Shown here piece by piece: positions 11,370 to 25,330 of a stretch of DNA of 64,000 nt. Under the pieces are notes generated by a model. That model was not told the origin of the DNA and ran no database searches. It saw nothing but the letters and a program-made list of their open reading frames with translations. The DNA is from Isoetes taiwanensis (lineage: Eukaryota > Streptophyta > Lycopodiopsida > Isoetales > Isoetaceae), in the NCBI GenBank assembly GCA_021234155.1, contig JAJEKV010000333.1, forward strand, positions 248,001 to 312,000. Reading direction: 5' to 3'. The stretch's first letter is position 1, and every line of letters begins with the position of its first letter. Both the position numbers and the translations under genes were made by a program.

Positions 11370-13515
11370 AAGACCTTATCCTCAAGGTAATTTAATTAGT
11401 TAGGTGAGGAGACTACTATACGAACTCATCCGACTCCCATATGGCATTTTTATGAGTCTGGCCTCGCCCTAAGACCAAATGTTCTACAATATCTCTATTG
11501 TGCAGCTGCCAAAACTCTTTTATCCAAAAGATGTTCTGGCATTATAGAGGAGTTAAAGACAAGTGGTACACCCTCAAGAATAACCATGTTATCTATATCT
11601 AGTACAACATGCTTCAATTGACTTACATGAAACACAAGATGGATCCCAAGGCCCTGCAGTAAGATCAACTCATATGCCATTGGATCTATTCTTTTCAGAA
11701 TGTTAAAGGGTTCAGCATAAACCGGGGTAAGCTTAGGCACCTATCCTTTCACTAAAGGTCGTAAACTATTCACATGTAGTGATGAAGGATAGACCATTCT
11801 CAAAAAGATATAATCGCCCTCTTTATAGGAGACCTATCATCTATGCTTATTAGCACTAGACTTATATCGATCCTGAGTCCTTTTCAAATTTTGCTTGCAT
11901 TGATGCAGTATTGCATCCATATCATGAAGCATATTCATAGTTGCTTCCGTCTTGAGATATTTATGCCTCCCAACATAAGTTCTCGGGTTCCTACCCGTCA
12001 TAGCCATGAAAGGTATCGTCTTGATCCCTATATGATGATTATTGTTGTAGGCATATTCCAAGTGGCAAATAATTCTCCCACTTAGACTGTTTCTCATGAA
12101 CAAAGCTTCTTAACATATCCTTAAGGATCATGTTGATTCTCTCAGTTCGTCCATCAGTCTAAGGATGATTACCACTACTCATACGCGACTGAATCTTTAA
12201 TCCCTTCATCAGGTCTCTCCAAAAGTGACCTGTTAACTTAGTATCCCTATCACTTATAATAGATAGCGAAAAACCAAGAGTCAGAAACACGTACTTTATA
12301 TAAGCTGCAGCTACCTCAAATCCCGTAGCATCACTCTTTAGAGGTATAGCTTAATAACATAGTCAAACAATCAACTATAACCAAAATCTGGGTGTGTTGC
12401 AGTAGTTCGGGGTAATGAGACTATAAACTCCATATCCACACATTCCCACTTCTTATTTGGTACATGAATAGGTTACAACAAATCCGGGGTCTTGCCATGA
12501 TCAGCTTTCACAGCCTGACACACCAACCAATGTGAAACCATCTCTTTCACTTGGTCTTGTAAACCCGCCCAATAATATTGCCTTTTAACCAGCTCATAGG
12601 TTTTCCATTCACCCCCATACCCAGCTTGTGGAGTGTCATGATGCTCACGAATAATTGCTTCTCGCAAATCTTCGTACAAAGGAGCACACACACTTCCCTT
12701 ATAGACGTATAACCCTTCTTGCTCGATCCACCAATTCTCAGTTTTGGTTGCTGATCATTTGGACATGCATCCTTAATCCTTTGAAAAATGTCATTCTCCA
12801 TGATAGCAAGAGCATTTAAATGCTTAATCCTAGATAAAGCATCCACTACTGGGTTAATCTTCCTTAGGTAGTATCCTTAATAGTAAAATGAATCATGGAA
12901 GAAATCAAGCCATCTAGCTTGTCTAGTAGCTTGACTTTGCAAAAGCGTTTAACGGTTTATGACTGTAGAGATGCAAACTTGTGTTCTTTACTTGTACCAC
13001 TTTTCAAGTATTGTCTCTATGTTTCCAAAGCGTGAACTATTGCCAATAGTTCTTGCTCATACATTGCATACTTCCGTTCGATGAAAATAAACTTTTCTTT
13101 CATAACCACTACCCGACCTTGCTCATTAATATTGCCCCCACTACTTGACCACAAGCATCAGTATAAACATCAAAGGATTCATTTAAATCGGGAACTTTTA
13201 GTATGGGACTACTAACCAACATCTCTTTAATAAGCTTAAAAGCTTCCCATTATGCTTTATCCCATAATACTCACGATCTTTCTTTAAAAGATCCATGAGT
13301 GGAGCTATTACCTTGAAAAATTTCGGCACAAATTTTCTATAGTACGTAGCCAAACCCAAAAAACTTCTCAATTCGGTAACATTTTCAGGTGGTAGCCAGT
13401 CTTGCACTGCTTGCACCTTGGATCCGGCGACTCCGCCGAAAGAATATGTCCTAGGTAAGCAACTCTTTGCTTAAGAAAATCACACTTGGATATCTTAGCA
13501 TAAAGTTTCTGAATA
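11370..13515 (-). pseudogene. Ty3/gypsy pol remnant (RT end, RNase H, integrase)
   Basis: In minus-strand order: RT C-terminus (13510-13440, [20 protein letters not shown], and 13416 onward, [19 protein letters not shown]); RNase H fragments around 13100-12900; integrase HHCC region (12691-12473, REAIIREHHDTP... and the final C of the zinc motif in VCQAV); integrase core with DGRTERIN near 12150 and LEYAYNNNHH-IGIKTIPF near 12030; then the integrase C-terminal module KLTPVYAEPFNILKRID...HLVFHVSQLKH (11740-11495). Every module is in a different frame or interrupted. No chromodomain is seen. Gag, protease and the RT catalytic core are missing, so the element is 5'-truncated near 13515. Confidence 0.85.
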
Positions 13516-14994
13516 TGAAGAGTTTATTGTTGCGGTATTATTAATTGCCTTGTGCACTTTAGGGCAATCAAATAGGTCAAGCTAAACTTCGTTGCATATC
13601 CTCGAGTCCTCAGCATGGGAGCCACTCGACAACATGGAGGAATTTTGAAAGCAGAGGGCAATCTTATGAAGGAAACTTCAGCAAATCAAAGGTCAAGATG
13701 ATGTACAGGGAAGCCCGAACACAAATAATAAAGGGAGACTACAGAAAGGATGATTGAGACATCAAGAATAGACACATGAGTTGGCAAGAAGGGCTATTCA
13801 ACAGCCAATGGGCATCAGGGCACTTATGCCATTGATCACATTAGGGGAGAAACATCTTCTAGTCAAGAATATTCTCCAAGTGCCATATTGTCTCGAGAAA
13901 GAGCCATACATCGATAACTATTGTCACAACTATGCCAACAACAAGTAGATGACTTCATCGACTAGTTATATCAAGAGTTTCTAAAAGATGAGACTGGACA
14001 TATCTCCTAGGAAGGGCAATTATCTCAAATATATAGGCCATAGTAGTATCAGATCTAGACTTCAAGCAAAGATGCTTTGACTAAGGAGGAATCAAGGATG
14101 GACTGCTCAGGAATAGGAGTATGACCAGACCGCAACCAACTTCTTCCTCGTCAGCCCCAATTCGTTAGAGCAGCGACATCGACGTCGACAGCACCATCTC
14201 AAGATCATGACGACCTTCTAACTTAGAGATTGGAAGTCAAACACCAACAGGAAGAGACACCATGGGGAACCAAATGCTAATATTATTAACTGATTAGTCA
14301 AGACATGGATGCTAATAGACTTCTCTCAGGAAGAGAAGTTGCACAGTTAGAAGTGGTAAAGCACTCAACATTGTCACCAGTCTTATAATAGCAACAGACG
14401 ACCACTAAGATGGAGAATGCAATCGATATGACCAACACAATAGTATCGATTCAGGAGTTAGAAGGATCGTCCTCAAATCTTGTAACCTTCAAGATAGGAT
14501 GAGTCAACATGAAAGACTCTAGAGAGTGGAGAACATTACCTTCAAGCTTTTGGGACGTGACAACAAGACCTTACCTTGCCAACTACATCATATAATCCAC
14601 TAATGTGGATACCTTTAATGAAGGAAGTCAACATCAACATTGAGGACGAGCACAATCAAAATATATTCGACAAACGACCAGGGCACATGAATAATTATGC
14701 AATAACTCCAATGAGATCAAATTTTTTCCAACAAAATTGTGGAACATTGTCTTGCTACTCCAACGACTAACGAGTACACCAGCTTCTAGCAAGCTAGAGG
14801 ACCAATCAGATAGTTGAATATCTTATTATATCATGCGAAAATAATAGATACAGGAGGATTAAGCAGATATGCTTAGTATAATGAGCAGCCCAGAATTAGT
14901 ACCTTGTGCAATAAAGTACTCTGCGTATTAAGAAATCTAGGCAGCAAAACAAAGGTGAAAATTTCAACATCATTTCTCAGAAAGCAATAAGCAA
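13516..14994. other. Unidentified segment between gypsy and LINE remnants
   Basis: AT-rich with frequent stops on both strands. Plus-strand phrases such as the Ser/Thr/Ala-rich stretch near 14160-14200 could be a decayed gag-like region, but nothing is recognisable. No boundaries seen. Confidence 0.3.
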
Positions 14995-14999
14995 GGGAG

Positions 15000-15452
15000 T
15001 ACCTAGACGCTTGTTTCCTTGGCAAGCTCTGGGACCCCAGCGCTCTAGAGCAGGTCAAAACGGCCCATTACAAGGAGCACATCAACCCCGTGTTAGCCCG
15101 GGGCCCACAGCTCTACCTGCGTTCCCAGCTGCCCCTGAAAAAGCGCAGACTCATTGCCTCCATTCGCACAGGTGCCCACCATCTTCGCATCGAGACGGGC
15201 AGGTGGATTGGGGAGCCCCGCCAGGACAGGCTCTGTCAGTGCTGTCAAACGGGTGCCATTGAGGATGAGCCTCACACTTTCCAGAGTTGCCCAGCGTTCA
15301 GTCAGATCCGGGCTAGATACGCTCCCTTAGTACGGCCGGACTTGCCCTTACATTTGCTGATGAACACACCGTCAGTACGTGCCCTGGGGTCGTACATTCA
15401 GGAGGTACTGGACCTGCGAGGTCACCTTTGCCCCCGCCTGGCTGCCCGCTGA
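15000..15452 (+). pseudogene. C-terminal end of LINE ORF2 (after the RT domain)
   Basis: One open frame of about 150 codons enters from the truncation point without a start codon. Visible phrases are LKKRRLIASIRTGAHHLRIE and IGEPRQDRLCQC, then CQTGAIEDEPHTFQSCP. That is the 'R-L-R-G-x-H-x-L/I-x-x-E' linker and the C-C...H..C zinc knuckle that ends many plant LINE ORF2 proteins. Endonuclease and reverse transcriptase lie upstream in a full element and are absent here. The frame is intact to its stop, unlike most TE frames in this window. Confidence 0.7.
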
Positions 15453-15560
15453 TTAGGCACTATGGGTGCGGTGCATGACTATATATATTTGGGTGTTTCT
15501 GCATTTTATATGTTACGACAGTTTGTCAGCAGGCTGATTGCTGCCACAATTTTTCCCTCG

Positions 15561-15584
15561 AAAACCCTTCGGGGCGGGGGTTTT
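15561..15584 (+). other. Hairpin in LINE 3' UTR
   Basis: A perfect 7-bp stem, aaaaccc (15561-15567) with gggtttt (15578-15584), encloses a ttcggggcgg loop about 100 bp before the element's end. This is the place where LINE RTs recognise template RNA; that role is inference. Confidence 0.45.
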
Positions 15585-15689
15585 TTAATCCGGGCAGTAA
15601 TCCGCTTGCTGCGTTTTTGTATTGGGTCCCATAGACCGATTGGTCTCCGTGGACGATAAAAGTACCTTCCTTCCTTCCTTCCTTGTTGT

Positions 15690-17120
15690 TCTATGGATCA
15701 TGCTTAGCAACGTCAACATGCAAGATCAAATGCACAACAGTCTGAGTCTCCCAAGTAGTATTGATAAGTCTAGTTGGATTCACAGTACAGACTTGGTGAT
15801 ACACGATTATAAATAATAACAAATAATTATGTTTGATTATGCCTAATAAAATGAAAATGTTGAAACTAAGAAAAGATATAGCATTGCAACCTCCACTTCT
15901 AGCAGAGCAACTTCTAGTTAGGTTACCTTCTTATTCATGGAATTAATCATTTTAGTAGCCAAATCCAACAAACAAAGTAGGAACTTTGGAGGCCCATCTA
16001 TATGCACCTTAAGCTGACAACAATTTAGTTGATGCAAGAAGTTAAATGTACTTACAAATACAGTTTAAAAACGATGGGCCAGTACGTTATGTTCTGGTCT
16101 GTTATGTCCTGGTCTGCACTACACACAATGTCAAACATATAAGCTCACGCATGACATCTTCAACAGATGCACAGCATTTTGAGATGAGTATCATGATTCC
16201 AGCAGTCTATAGCTCCTATATCTCTTTAATTTAGATGTGTATGCATTTATATGGACCTGCATGCGAAGTTGATTAGCTGCTCTACCTACAGTTGAGACTG
16301 CACAATTGCATAACTGGGGGTCGTATTACCAAAAGATAGAAATCTATTTAAATAAGTCAAATTCAAAATGCAATCTATCGCACCAGCAAAGGAAAAATGA
16401 CTGGGAGAATAAATAGACAACATGTAACAACAAATGGACATCAAACAATGAGTACATCACATAGTGACTGAATACAATATTGGAGCCTAAAGCAAATCCA
16501 CAACACCATGGGGTTTGATGTTGGAGGTTGCACCTGCAACAACCCTAGACAAAGAAGATGGCTGCTAAAGAACGTATAGAAAATGCAGGCCCTCTTAATA
16601 GACAAATTCGGTAAAGTCAAATTTCAACTGGATGCAATCAATAAATTTTACTACCTGATCTTGATCCTGTTGAATCATTTTTAGCCTGCACTGGTCTACG
16701 ACTCCCATACAAACCATCGCCTCTAATTTTGTAGGATAAGAGTCTGCTGTATAGATGATCATATGTGTTTTTTGCATCTAGCTAAAGAGCATGATAATCC
16801 TAGACAATGGAGACAAATAACAAAGAAGTGCTCTTACCAGGATGACTTTGCTCTGCAGTTCTGCATGATGTAAAGGAAGAGTTAGAGAAAGTTTAGAGCA
16901 ACAATATCTAGAACTCTAATAGATAAAACATAATATTATGAAAGCAGTATTGTAGTTCAATTATATAACAGAAGTGCTACAGTTGCCTGCTTATACCTTT
17001 TCGTAGGACAACAATCCTACAACTGTGGAACTGCAATCTAGATCGATGCCCCAATGCATCATGTATGATGCAAATTCTTTCAACAAATTTATATTTACAG
17101 GGCATGTTTCAATTAAAAGC
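15690..17120. other. AT-rich spacer, nothing recognised
   Basis: No coding family, RNA or repeat boundary seen. Short minus-strand frames (for example 16777-16595) have no recognisable content. Confidence 0.35.
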
Positions 17121-17129
17121 AAGGGAGAA

Positions 17130-17314
17130 AGAACATACTGTGACAATCTAAGAATCCTGGAAATCAGCCCTGGCTGAGAATCCCCTTCCTGAACCCTTGC
17201 TTCACTTAGACTTCCAAGCCTGACTTCATATTTGTCGTCAAGAAAAATGTTAGTTGCTTTAATATCCCTTAAGTAGCAAGAAAACACCAACTCATCAATG
17301 CCTGGAGACCGCAT
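17130..17314 (-). pseudogene. LRR receptor-like kinase fragment (catalytic loop exon)
   Basis: Minus-strand reading gives YLRDIKATNIFLDDKYEVRL followed by GSLSEARVQEGDSQPGLISR and ILRLSQ. This is the catalytic-loop-to-activation-segment region of plant LRR receptor kinases, close to the atypical subgroup with a GSLSE motif instead of DFG. The HRD histidine is Leu, as expected of a pseudokinase or decayed copy. I see no LRRs, glycine loop or C-lobe nearby, so this looks like a single stranded exon. Confidence 0.65.
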
Positions 17315-17373
17315 AGGAATATGTACATAACAAACAAACCTAGCCTAAACATATAGAGTATGCAAAAATTGCT

Positions 17374-18040
17374 CTAATATCCCTTAAGTAGCAAAAACAG
17401 ATTGGTGATGGTATCCCTAAAACCTGCCCCTATATTCAGCCATAAACCATATCTGGCAAAACCGTTATTTAGCATAATAAGATCTCTTGTGGAAGCAACG
17501 AAGAAAGCATCATCTACCTTGTAACCTTTACTGGCTTGCAAATTGTGGAAAACATGGACAACACGCTTATGACCCAAGGAACCTCGAAAACGTTTTTGGG
17601 AAGCAAATGAATGAAAACGTACCAGGTATGTCTTCAAAGAATACTGTAAGATCAATCTCATATTTGAAAAGGGGGGCAATTACAGATCGCTTTATTTATA
17701 ACATATCTTCTTCCAGACGCTTATTGTTCTACTTGTTTTCAACAGGATCATCAGACGGATCTGAAACCCTAAGGAAACAACGGATGCAGATATCTAAATA
17801 GGAATATTATTCTAGGAGAACCATGCACTGACCTCGTATGCTCGACCTCCTTTGCATGCTCACAAATGAACTAAGAAGCGGAGTTGAATGAGAAACCCTG
17901 ATCGGAGGTACCCCTAGAAGCAGCGAAGATGCACATCGTCTAAAAGATTCCTCCAGACGGCCTCCATGCTGGAAACGAAGGACACGGCCTCCCTGCTGCA
18001 AGCTGCAAACTATCTGATCATGATATCTTGAACCTAGAAA
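17374..18040. other. Short unidentified open frames
   Basis: Frames on both strands (minus 17679-17374 and 18001-17807, plus 17487-17801) overlap and have no recognisable domain. They may be neighbouring exons of the kinase relic, but nothing shows it. Confidence 0.2.
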
Positions 18041-18100
18041 TCATACGAAAGTTTTTTTTCCCGATTTTTGGAAAATAGGAAATAGTTTCCGGCGGCCAAA

Positions 18101-18296
18101 CACTACTACAAAAATAGGTAGAAATGGCACAAAAGTGACATTTATCCTTTGCCTTTTTACAGAGCACAAACGTCACTTTTGTGCCATTTATGACGTTCGT
18201 GCTCCCCAAATGGCACAAAAGTGACGTTTGTGCTCGGTGAAAAGGCGGAGGATAAATGTCACTTTTGTGCCATTTCTACCTATTTTTGTAGTAGTG
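18101..18296. mobile_element. CACTA-type foldback MITE, 196 bp
   Basis: Begins cactactacaaaaataggt and ends with its exact complement. The terminal 47 bp are perfectly inverted, and inverted pairing then continues with few mismatches to about residue 89 of each arm, leaving a loop of about 18 nt. The CACTACTACAAAAA terminus is that of plant CACTA/En-Spm elements, and both sides carry aaa, consistent with the family's 3-bp target duplication. It is non-autonomous and non-coding; a transcript would be one long hairpin. Confidence 0.9.
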
Positions 18297-19081
18297 AAAA
18301 CATTTAAAACCTTAGAAAAACAACTCAGAAAAAAATCCAAAAAGTTTTCGGAACCATGGAAAAACCAAATTTAAACAATATATATCGATCGACATGTACT
18401 ACCTATATTATACGTGGCAGTACAATATAGGTATTTATACTATATATTATTCTAGAATGTCATAGGCATAAGGAAAATCACATATAGTGGATTGGGTGTA
18501 ACTAGACCAATATATTTTGCTCTATATTGGAATACTAGATATATTTGAAGTGTTTGGTTTTCATTTTCAATCACTCCCATCATACAACATTAACAGATCC
18601 TTTTCTCATGCAGCTCAGCCGCATCTTGTTCCAATTTTGAGATGATGTACAACTAAGCAGATACATGCAATTGTGCTATGTTATGGGTAGGGGATATATG
18701 GCGAAGGGCAAAAAAGATTATATTGAGAGGAAGCACTGTCTGATGTTATCAAGAGAAGCTTATTATCATTCTTTATGGTGTAATGAAGCTTTTTCCAAAA
18801 AGAAAATTTAGAAGAGTTAGGATTGCAGATCAACCTATTTATCGTCACTAATCTCAACAAAGTCACATGAACTTGGTACTAAACCTGCATCATGATGCCC
18901 TGTTTTACTATTATAACAAAGCTTAACAAAAGTAAGTGTCGGCCAGATTTTCCACTCCAAACAGAGTCATCGCCGACCGACTTATTGCAATCTATCGAGT
19001 CCAATTTTTTCCATTGCCAGATTTGCCAGAAGGACATTTGAATAGTTTCAAAAAATACAAAATACTTTATATGTTGACCGA

Positions 19082-19158
19082 GGGCATTTCAAGAAATTAT
19101 CAAAACTGAGGGGTATCTGGTGAAATTTGTCAAACATAAGGGTATTTAGTAGTTTTTT
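19082..19158. repeat. Dispersed repeat, copy 1 (partner at 21481-21562)
   Basis: Both copies read gagggcatttca.gaaattatcaaaact, then a gggtat/gggtta word, then aaatt.gtcaaa.cataag and tatttagtag/tattttgtaat. About 75% identical, same orientation, 2.3 kb apart. Confidence 0.65.
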
Positions 19159-20249
19159 CCCTCAAAGAATTGGTTGATTCAAGGAGGATTCCCCCTTTTT
19201 TTTGCAATAAAGGGCAAACCCTTGCTGTTATGGTGGGCCCGAATATTCTTAGAAGCTAGCATTAACTTGCAAATTACCTGCATTCACCGATAAGGATAAA
19301 AAAAAAGGCTTCTAGGCACAGATCCATTGTTTCTAAGGAGATCAAAAGCAGATGGAATAGTTCTTACTTAGTATCACACACATTGCAACGATGAGGATTC
19401 CAAAAAGGTAGATTTGCAACTGGATATTGGAAGAAAGGGTGAGAGCTATGGTAAATTTACATTAATTTTCCAAATGCCTTAAGTTTCCCAGTGCTGAAGT
19501 TGAGACACTTGACATGTTTTAAACTTGAAATGTTTCAAATTTACTAAACACCCTTAAGGTTTAACGAAATAATTCAAATTCCCTTCAAGAAGTAAGCAAT
19601 TGAGACACTTCATTGATTTTGCCTTGCCACAAGAGAATCGTTACAACTTGGTGAGAACAAATCCCGAGAGCAAATCAGTGAATTCGATTGATGAGAGCAA
19701 ATAGATGAAGATTGCAAATTACTGGGAGCAAAACTGATGGGCTAGAAGACAATTCGATGCCTTTCTCTGAGGAACCATGAATATAAATAAGCACTTCGCC
19801 AAAAAGGTGCTATGAGTATCCATTGAAGAAAGGTATTCCATAATGTTTGCAATTCAAGGTTCAAGTATATTTATTACATTTGATTTGCAATGGTTAGTGC
19901 GGGGTATTCGCATGAAAATACGTAAGGTTTGACTAGTCATGTGAGCAAAGTTGTAGAGGTCTAAGGCTTATTGTTCCATGGTCCGGATTAGAAAGGAATA
20001 CGCCCAAAGTTAGAAGGCGATGAACTGTGTCCTGATGGCTGTCTCTTGCTTCTCCGAACCTGCTCCGCCGTGATTCTCGACAGAGGTGCTTGGGTGGTCG
20101 ATTTGCGAATATATAGCACAGGGGGTTCCAGGGGGATTTGATATGGATGTAAAAATAACAATTCCCAAAATCATAGACCATATATCCCTAAAATAATTGA
20201 ATGGGTTATTGTAAAAAAAAAAACATAGATTCAAGATAAACAATAATCA

Positions 20250-20400
20250 TATTAGCTCATTGGGTATATTGGTTAAAGTAATTTTATTAGGACATTGAGT
20301 TATTTTGGTAGAGGTTCGAGCTCCCGTATTTCATATTCTAAAATCTTAGGCAAAGCCGTATAGAGGTTCGATATTCCGTCAAAACCTTAGGCGAACTCGT
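20250..20400 (+). repeat. Possible tRNA-derived SINE head
   Basis: tagctcattggg (20253-20264) fits a Pol III A box, and ggttcgagctcc (20313-20324) fits a B box at ordinary spacing. A second B-like word, ggttcgatattcc, follows near 20355. No acceptor stem or clear tail is visible, so this is a weak call. Confidence 0.35.
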
Positions 20401-21480
20401 ATTTTCATATTTCAAAGTCATAGGCACCTCCAATGATAAATGACTATAAGCAAAATGAGAGGTGCCCCGAGGCCCCAACATATGATCTGGGTCATAGGAT
20501 CGACGAATCCAACGACTATGGTAGTCCAGGGTGCACCTCGTTTAGAATATGTAGCACAATAACAGGCCACGCTGATTCATTTGAAGGAATGTTTGGGATA
20601 GCTTATGCCCTATCCAACGCTTTTTCATGGGGATGGTTGTGGATAAGGTAGGGCAATGGCAGTGGACTTCTGCCTATGAAAAAGACTCAGAGCTTATTTT
20701 GAATGCTTTTCCGGCTATGTAGAGGGTCTTAATTCAGGGTTTCAATTGAAGAGCATCCAGGGTTTTAAATTTTTTATTTCCGTATATTTGTAACAGAGGT
20801 CAGGCATAGATGCATGCCGTTATTTGGGTAAGCAGATTGATGTTGAATGAGAAACATGTTAATGCTGCCTACTTTGGTAGGGGGTTCAACACCCTAGCTA
20901 TCTTAATCAATCAACACCCTTTGTGGAATCTAGGTTAGCGCGCACTTGGGCACTGTAACTCGGCTTTCGGTTCATCCTGTGATAAGGCTAGTAACTAATC
21001 CTATTAGGGCCAATGAGTGAGACCCGCAGCCCAAAGCGGCGAGAGACGAATGGGATTTGCTACAAAGGCCGGCTAACAGAGGTATTCCCGCGTATGGGAG
21101 ACAACTCCTCTTCTATGGACTGGATTGAAGTGGGCCTAGAAGAAAGGGTTGTCTCCCTACATCAAAATGAAGCATTCTTGCATCTGCTACTATATTTGGA
21201 TAGCGTAGAAGGCATGTGTGTATTGAAGTCTTAGTCAAATGTAATTACAGTGGTCTTGGGAGCCCTAAATAATAGAGCCACGTCAGCATTTGATACCATC
21301 AAAAGTTGACGTGTAAAGACATGATCTCATTTCAGGGCATATGTAACAGAATATGCCCACATCCAAGGGTCCAGGGTCCAAAGTGAATAATAGAGAGGTC
21401 CAACAATAAACACAAAGTGAATAAAATACGAATAACTGGAGGCTATTTGGTGAAACTTAAATTTTACACGGGGAGACGAA

Positions 21481-21562
21481 GGGCATTTCAAAAAATTATC
21501 AAAACTCAAAGGGTTACCTTGTAAAATTCGTCAAAACATAAGCCTATTTTGTAATTCTTTTT
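21481..21562. repeat. Dispersed repeat, copy 2, ending 27 bp before the ITPase ATG
   Basis: Same element as 19082-19158. It lies in the 5' flank or leader of the ITPase gene, so it may have been recruited into the promoter or transcript start. Confidence 0.65.
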
Positions 21563-21588
21563 AGCTGCCAGACCTAAACTCTGGAAAC

Positions 21589-23195
<1,607 letters not shown>

Positions 23196-23404
23196 TGTAC
23201 CATGAATTGGATACCTATATGAAAGGCACATTTCTGGGATTTTAAATCCCATGGAAAATATAACAGATTAATTGTTGGGCTGCTTTTTGAAGCAAGGACT
23301 TATCATGGGAATGCTAGAAATGCAAGCAATGGTATTTCATTCGATGTGTAAAAAATTATGGAAGCTGCTTCTTACTCTATGTGGTCAAGTTAAGTAGTTG
23401 TTTT

Positions 23405-23706
23405 AGCTGATAAATGATATATTAGGACGCATCCCCATTACAGAAGAAACTCAGTTCTGCTACTAAACAAAGCTACAAGACAAACTAAACAGAGCATCGG
23501 CTAGTGCTAGAAGACAAACTAAACAAAGCTACAAGCCTACTTCCATCTTTTCAGGAAGCCCTTTGTAGCTGATAGATGATATATTAGGACGCATTTCCAT
23601 TACAGAAGAAACTTGTTTTGCTTCTTATTTGTATTAGCATCGACTAGTGCTAGAAGACAAACTAAACAAAGCAAGAGACGCTACTTCCATCTTTTCAGAA
23701 GCCCCT
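23405..23706. repeat. Two-unit tandem duplication downstream of ITPase
   Basis: Units of about 172 and 130 bp share gctgata.atgatatattagg, acgcat..ccattacagaag, agtgctagaagacaaactaa and ttccatcttttcag in order. Within the first unit, acaagacaaactaaaca is itself repeated. Confidence 0.8.
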
Positions 23707-23709
23707 ACA

Positions 23710-25008
23710 AAAATGCGAGTCCGAATCAGTATTCAGATGCCTATTCCTCTGAAATCGTACAATGGATATGAAGCAGGCTATTTAAGTATTAGCCACAAGC
23801 ACGCTATTTAAGCCTTAGCCATTAAGGTTGGCAAATTATCCGAGGCATAAGGTTTTGGCAATGGTTAAGCAGAAAATAAGGGATGGGTTTTATTTTTGTT
23901 TAAGAAAGTCATGGTTTTAGAATGTAGTACATCGTCATTACGCATATGGAGAGCACAAACTTGTACACGGGTCTGATGTGGAAATTCCACAACTCTCCAT
24001 TTGGCATATTCGTAAAATTGTGCTTGGATCCAATGATATAAAAAAAAAACCCAGCCTGAACTAGCATTGCTAGATCAGACATCTGCCTCGGTCAATCCCT
24101 TGGCAGTCTTATCACCCTGATTCTAGCCTGAGTAACTCTAGATCAATGTCTTTATACCTATTAGACTCAGCCTATTTATAACCTGTTACCATCTGTTTTT
24201 AACTTATACACCATTTATACCATGTGCCCATCATGCCTTACAAGCTCACCCAATTAATGCAGCTTTCTCTACTTTGTTCCAGATAACAAATACTATCTTT
24301 CCTTTCTACTTATTTACTTACAATTTTATATTGCCAATACTATGCTTATGTTTACCGATCATATGGCTATAAATATGATCACTCTTTGGTCATTTACTAA
24401 AGGATTTGACTTCATATCAATTATATACTACAACAGGTAGTCCAGGGTTTACCAAATTCTCGTGTGTCCTTCAAGTCAGCTGATCCAGCAAATTTAGAAT
24501 ATGGACATACCATGATACTTTAATGAACTTTAGACTCAAATGACCTCTACATCAAGGAATATTTTTATAGAGCATTTATTTATTTAACTATTAGCAATCA
24601 TATGAAATTATTCATTATGAATCTGAATTCACATTTTTATGCATGTGTTTCTCTAGCCCACCCTTGCTCTGGAGATGGTCTTTAGTTCTGGAATTTAGAC
24701 CATATAACATATTTATAACTTAGGTAACCATTATCTTTTATGCCCCCAATAACATCCATAGTACATCAACATCACTTGTTTTCATAATCATCAGCATTAT
24801 CATCTGCAGAGGAAATTAACCTTCTTACAAAATTGGGTTCTATTGCAACCTGCTTGATCATGCAACTAGCATTCCTTTTTAAGAAAAACAGGAGGATTTT
24901 AAGAGCTTTTACAAATTGCAAAGGCTACCAAGCTCCTGAGCAAAACCTATATCATTCTTAGATATTTTATGCATATTGTTAACCACCTAGTGCTTAACAT
25001 TGTACACA
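23710..25008. other. AT-rich spacer, nothing recognised
   Basis: Frequent stops in all frames and no motif of note. Confidence 0.35.
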
Positions 25009-25330
25009 TGTTAGGTGTCAGTGGTGGCAGACGACACTTGGCATATTTAGGTTAAACTTAAGTGTATGGCTTAGATTTAGCAAGATGTAGGGCTCAGATT
25101 TGCAGTCTACACTATATTAGACCAAGCCTCTTCAGATGTACTCAGGTTTTATCTCAAATTTGGAGAGCCTCATTTGGCCACGTTCCCTTCACGCTTTGTA
25201 CATATTTGATTTTCTTGTTCTTGTTTTGTGATCATGAGCATGGCAGCTTTATAGCATCCGACAGTTATAGACTGCTGCTGCAGGGTGTATGCCAAGAACT
25301 CACAATTAACAGTGGCGCCGTTATGCCCGG
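25009..25330 (+). repeat. Candidate LTR (25009-25311) with tRNA-Asp-type primer site
   Basis: Starts tgttaggtgtcag and ends ...aattaaca, giving a TGTTA...TAACA inverted pair. One base later tggcgccgtt (25313-25322) matches the start of the plant tRNA-Asp primer-binding site, but the following bases match poorly. Partner LTR not seen. Its internal side would be to the right. Confidence 0.45.

Larger units (their letters stand above)
14995..15690 (+). mobile_element. 5'-truncated LINE (non-LTR retrotransposon) 3' end
   Basis: A sharp GC jump begins at about 14995 and ends at a (CCTT)n-type tail (15663-15685). The coding part ends with a zinc-binding C-terminus, and the 3' UTR carries a G-rich hairpin (listed separately). 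5' truncation plus a simple-repeat tail is the usual outcome of target-primed reverse transcription. I could not see a target-site duplication. Confidence 0.7.
18300..21480. other. Intergenic region upstream of the ITPase gene
   Basis: AT-rich, no gene recognised. It contains a possible SINE (20250-20400) and a dispersed 80-bp repeat shared with the ITPase promoter. A plus-strand 72-codon frame (20433-20651) has no recognisable content. Confidence 0.35.
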
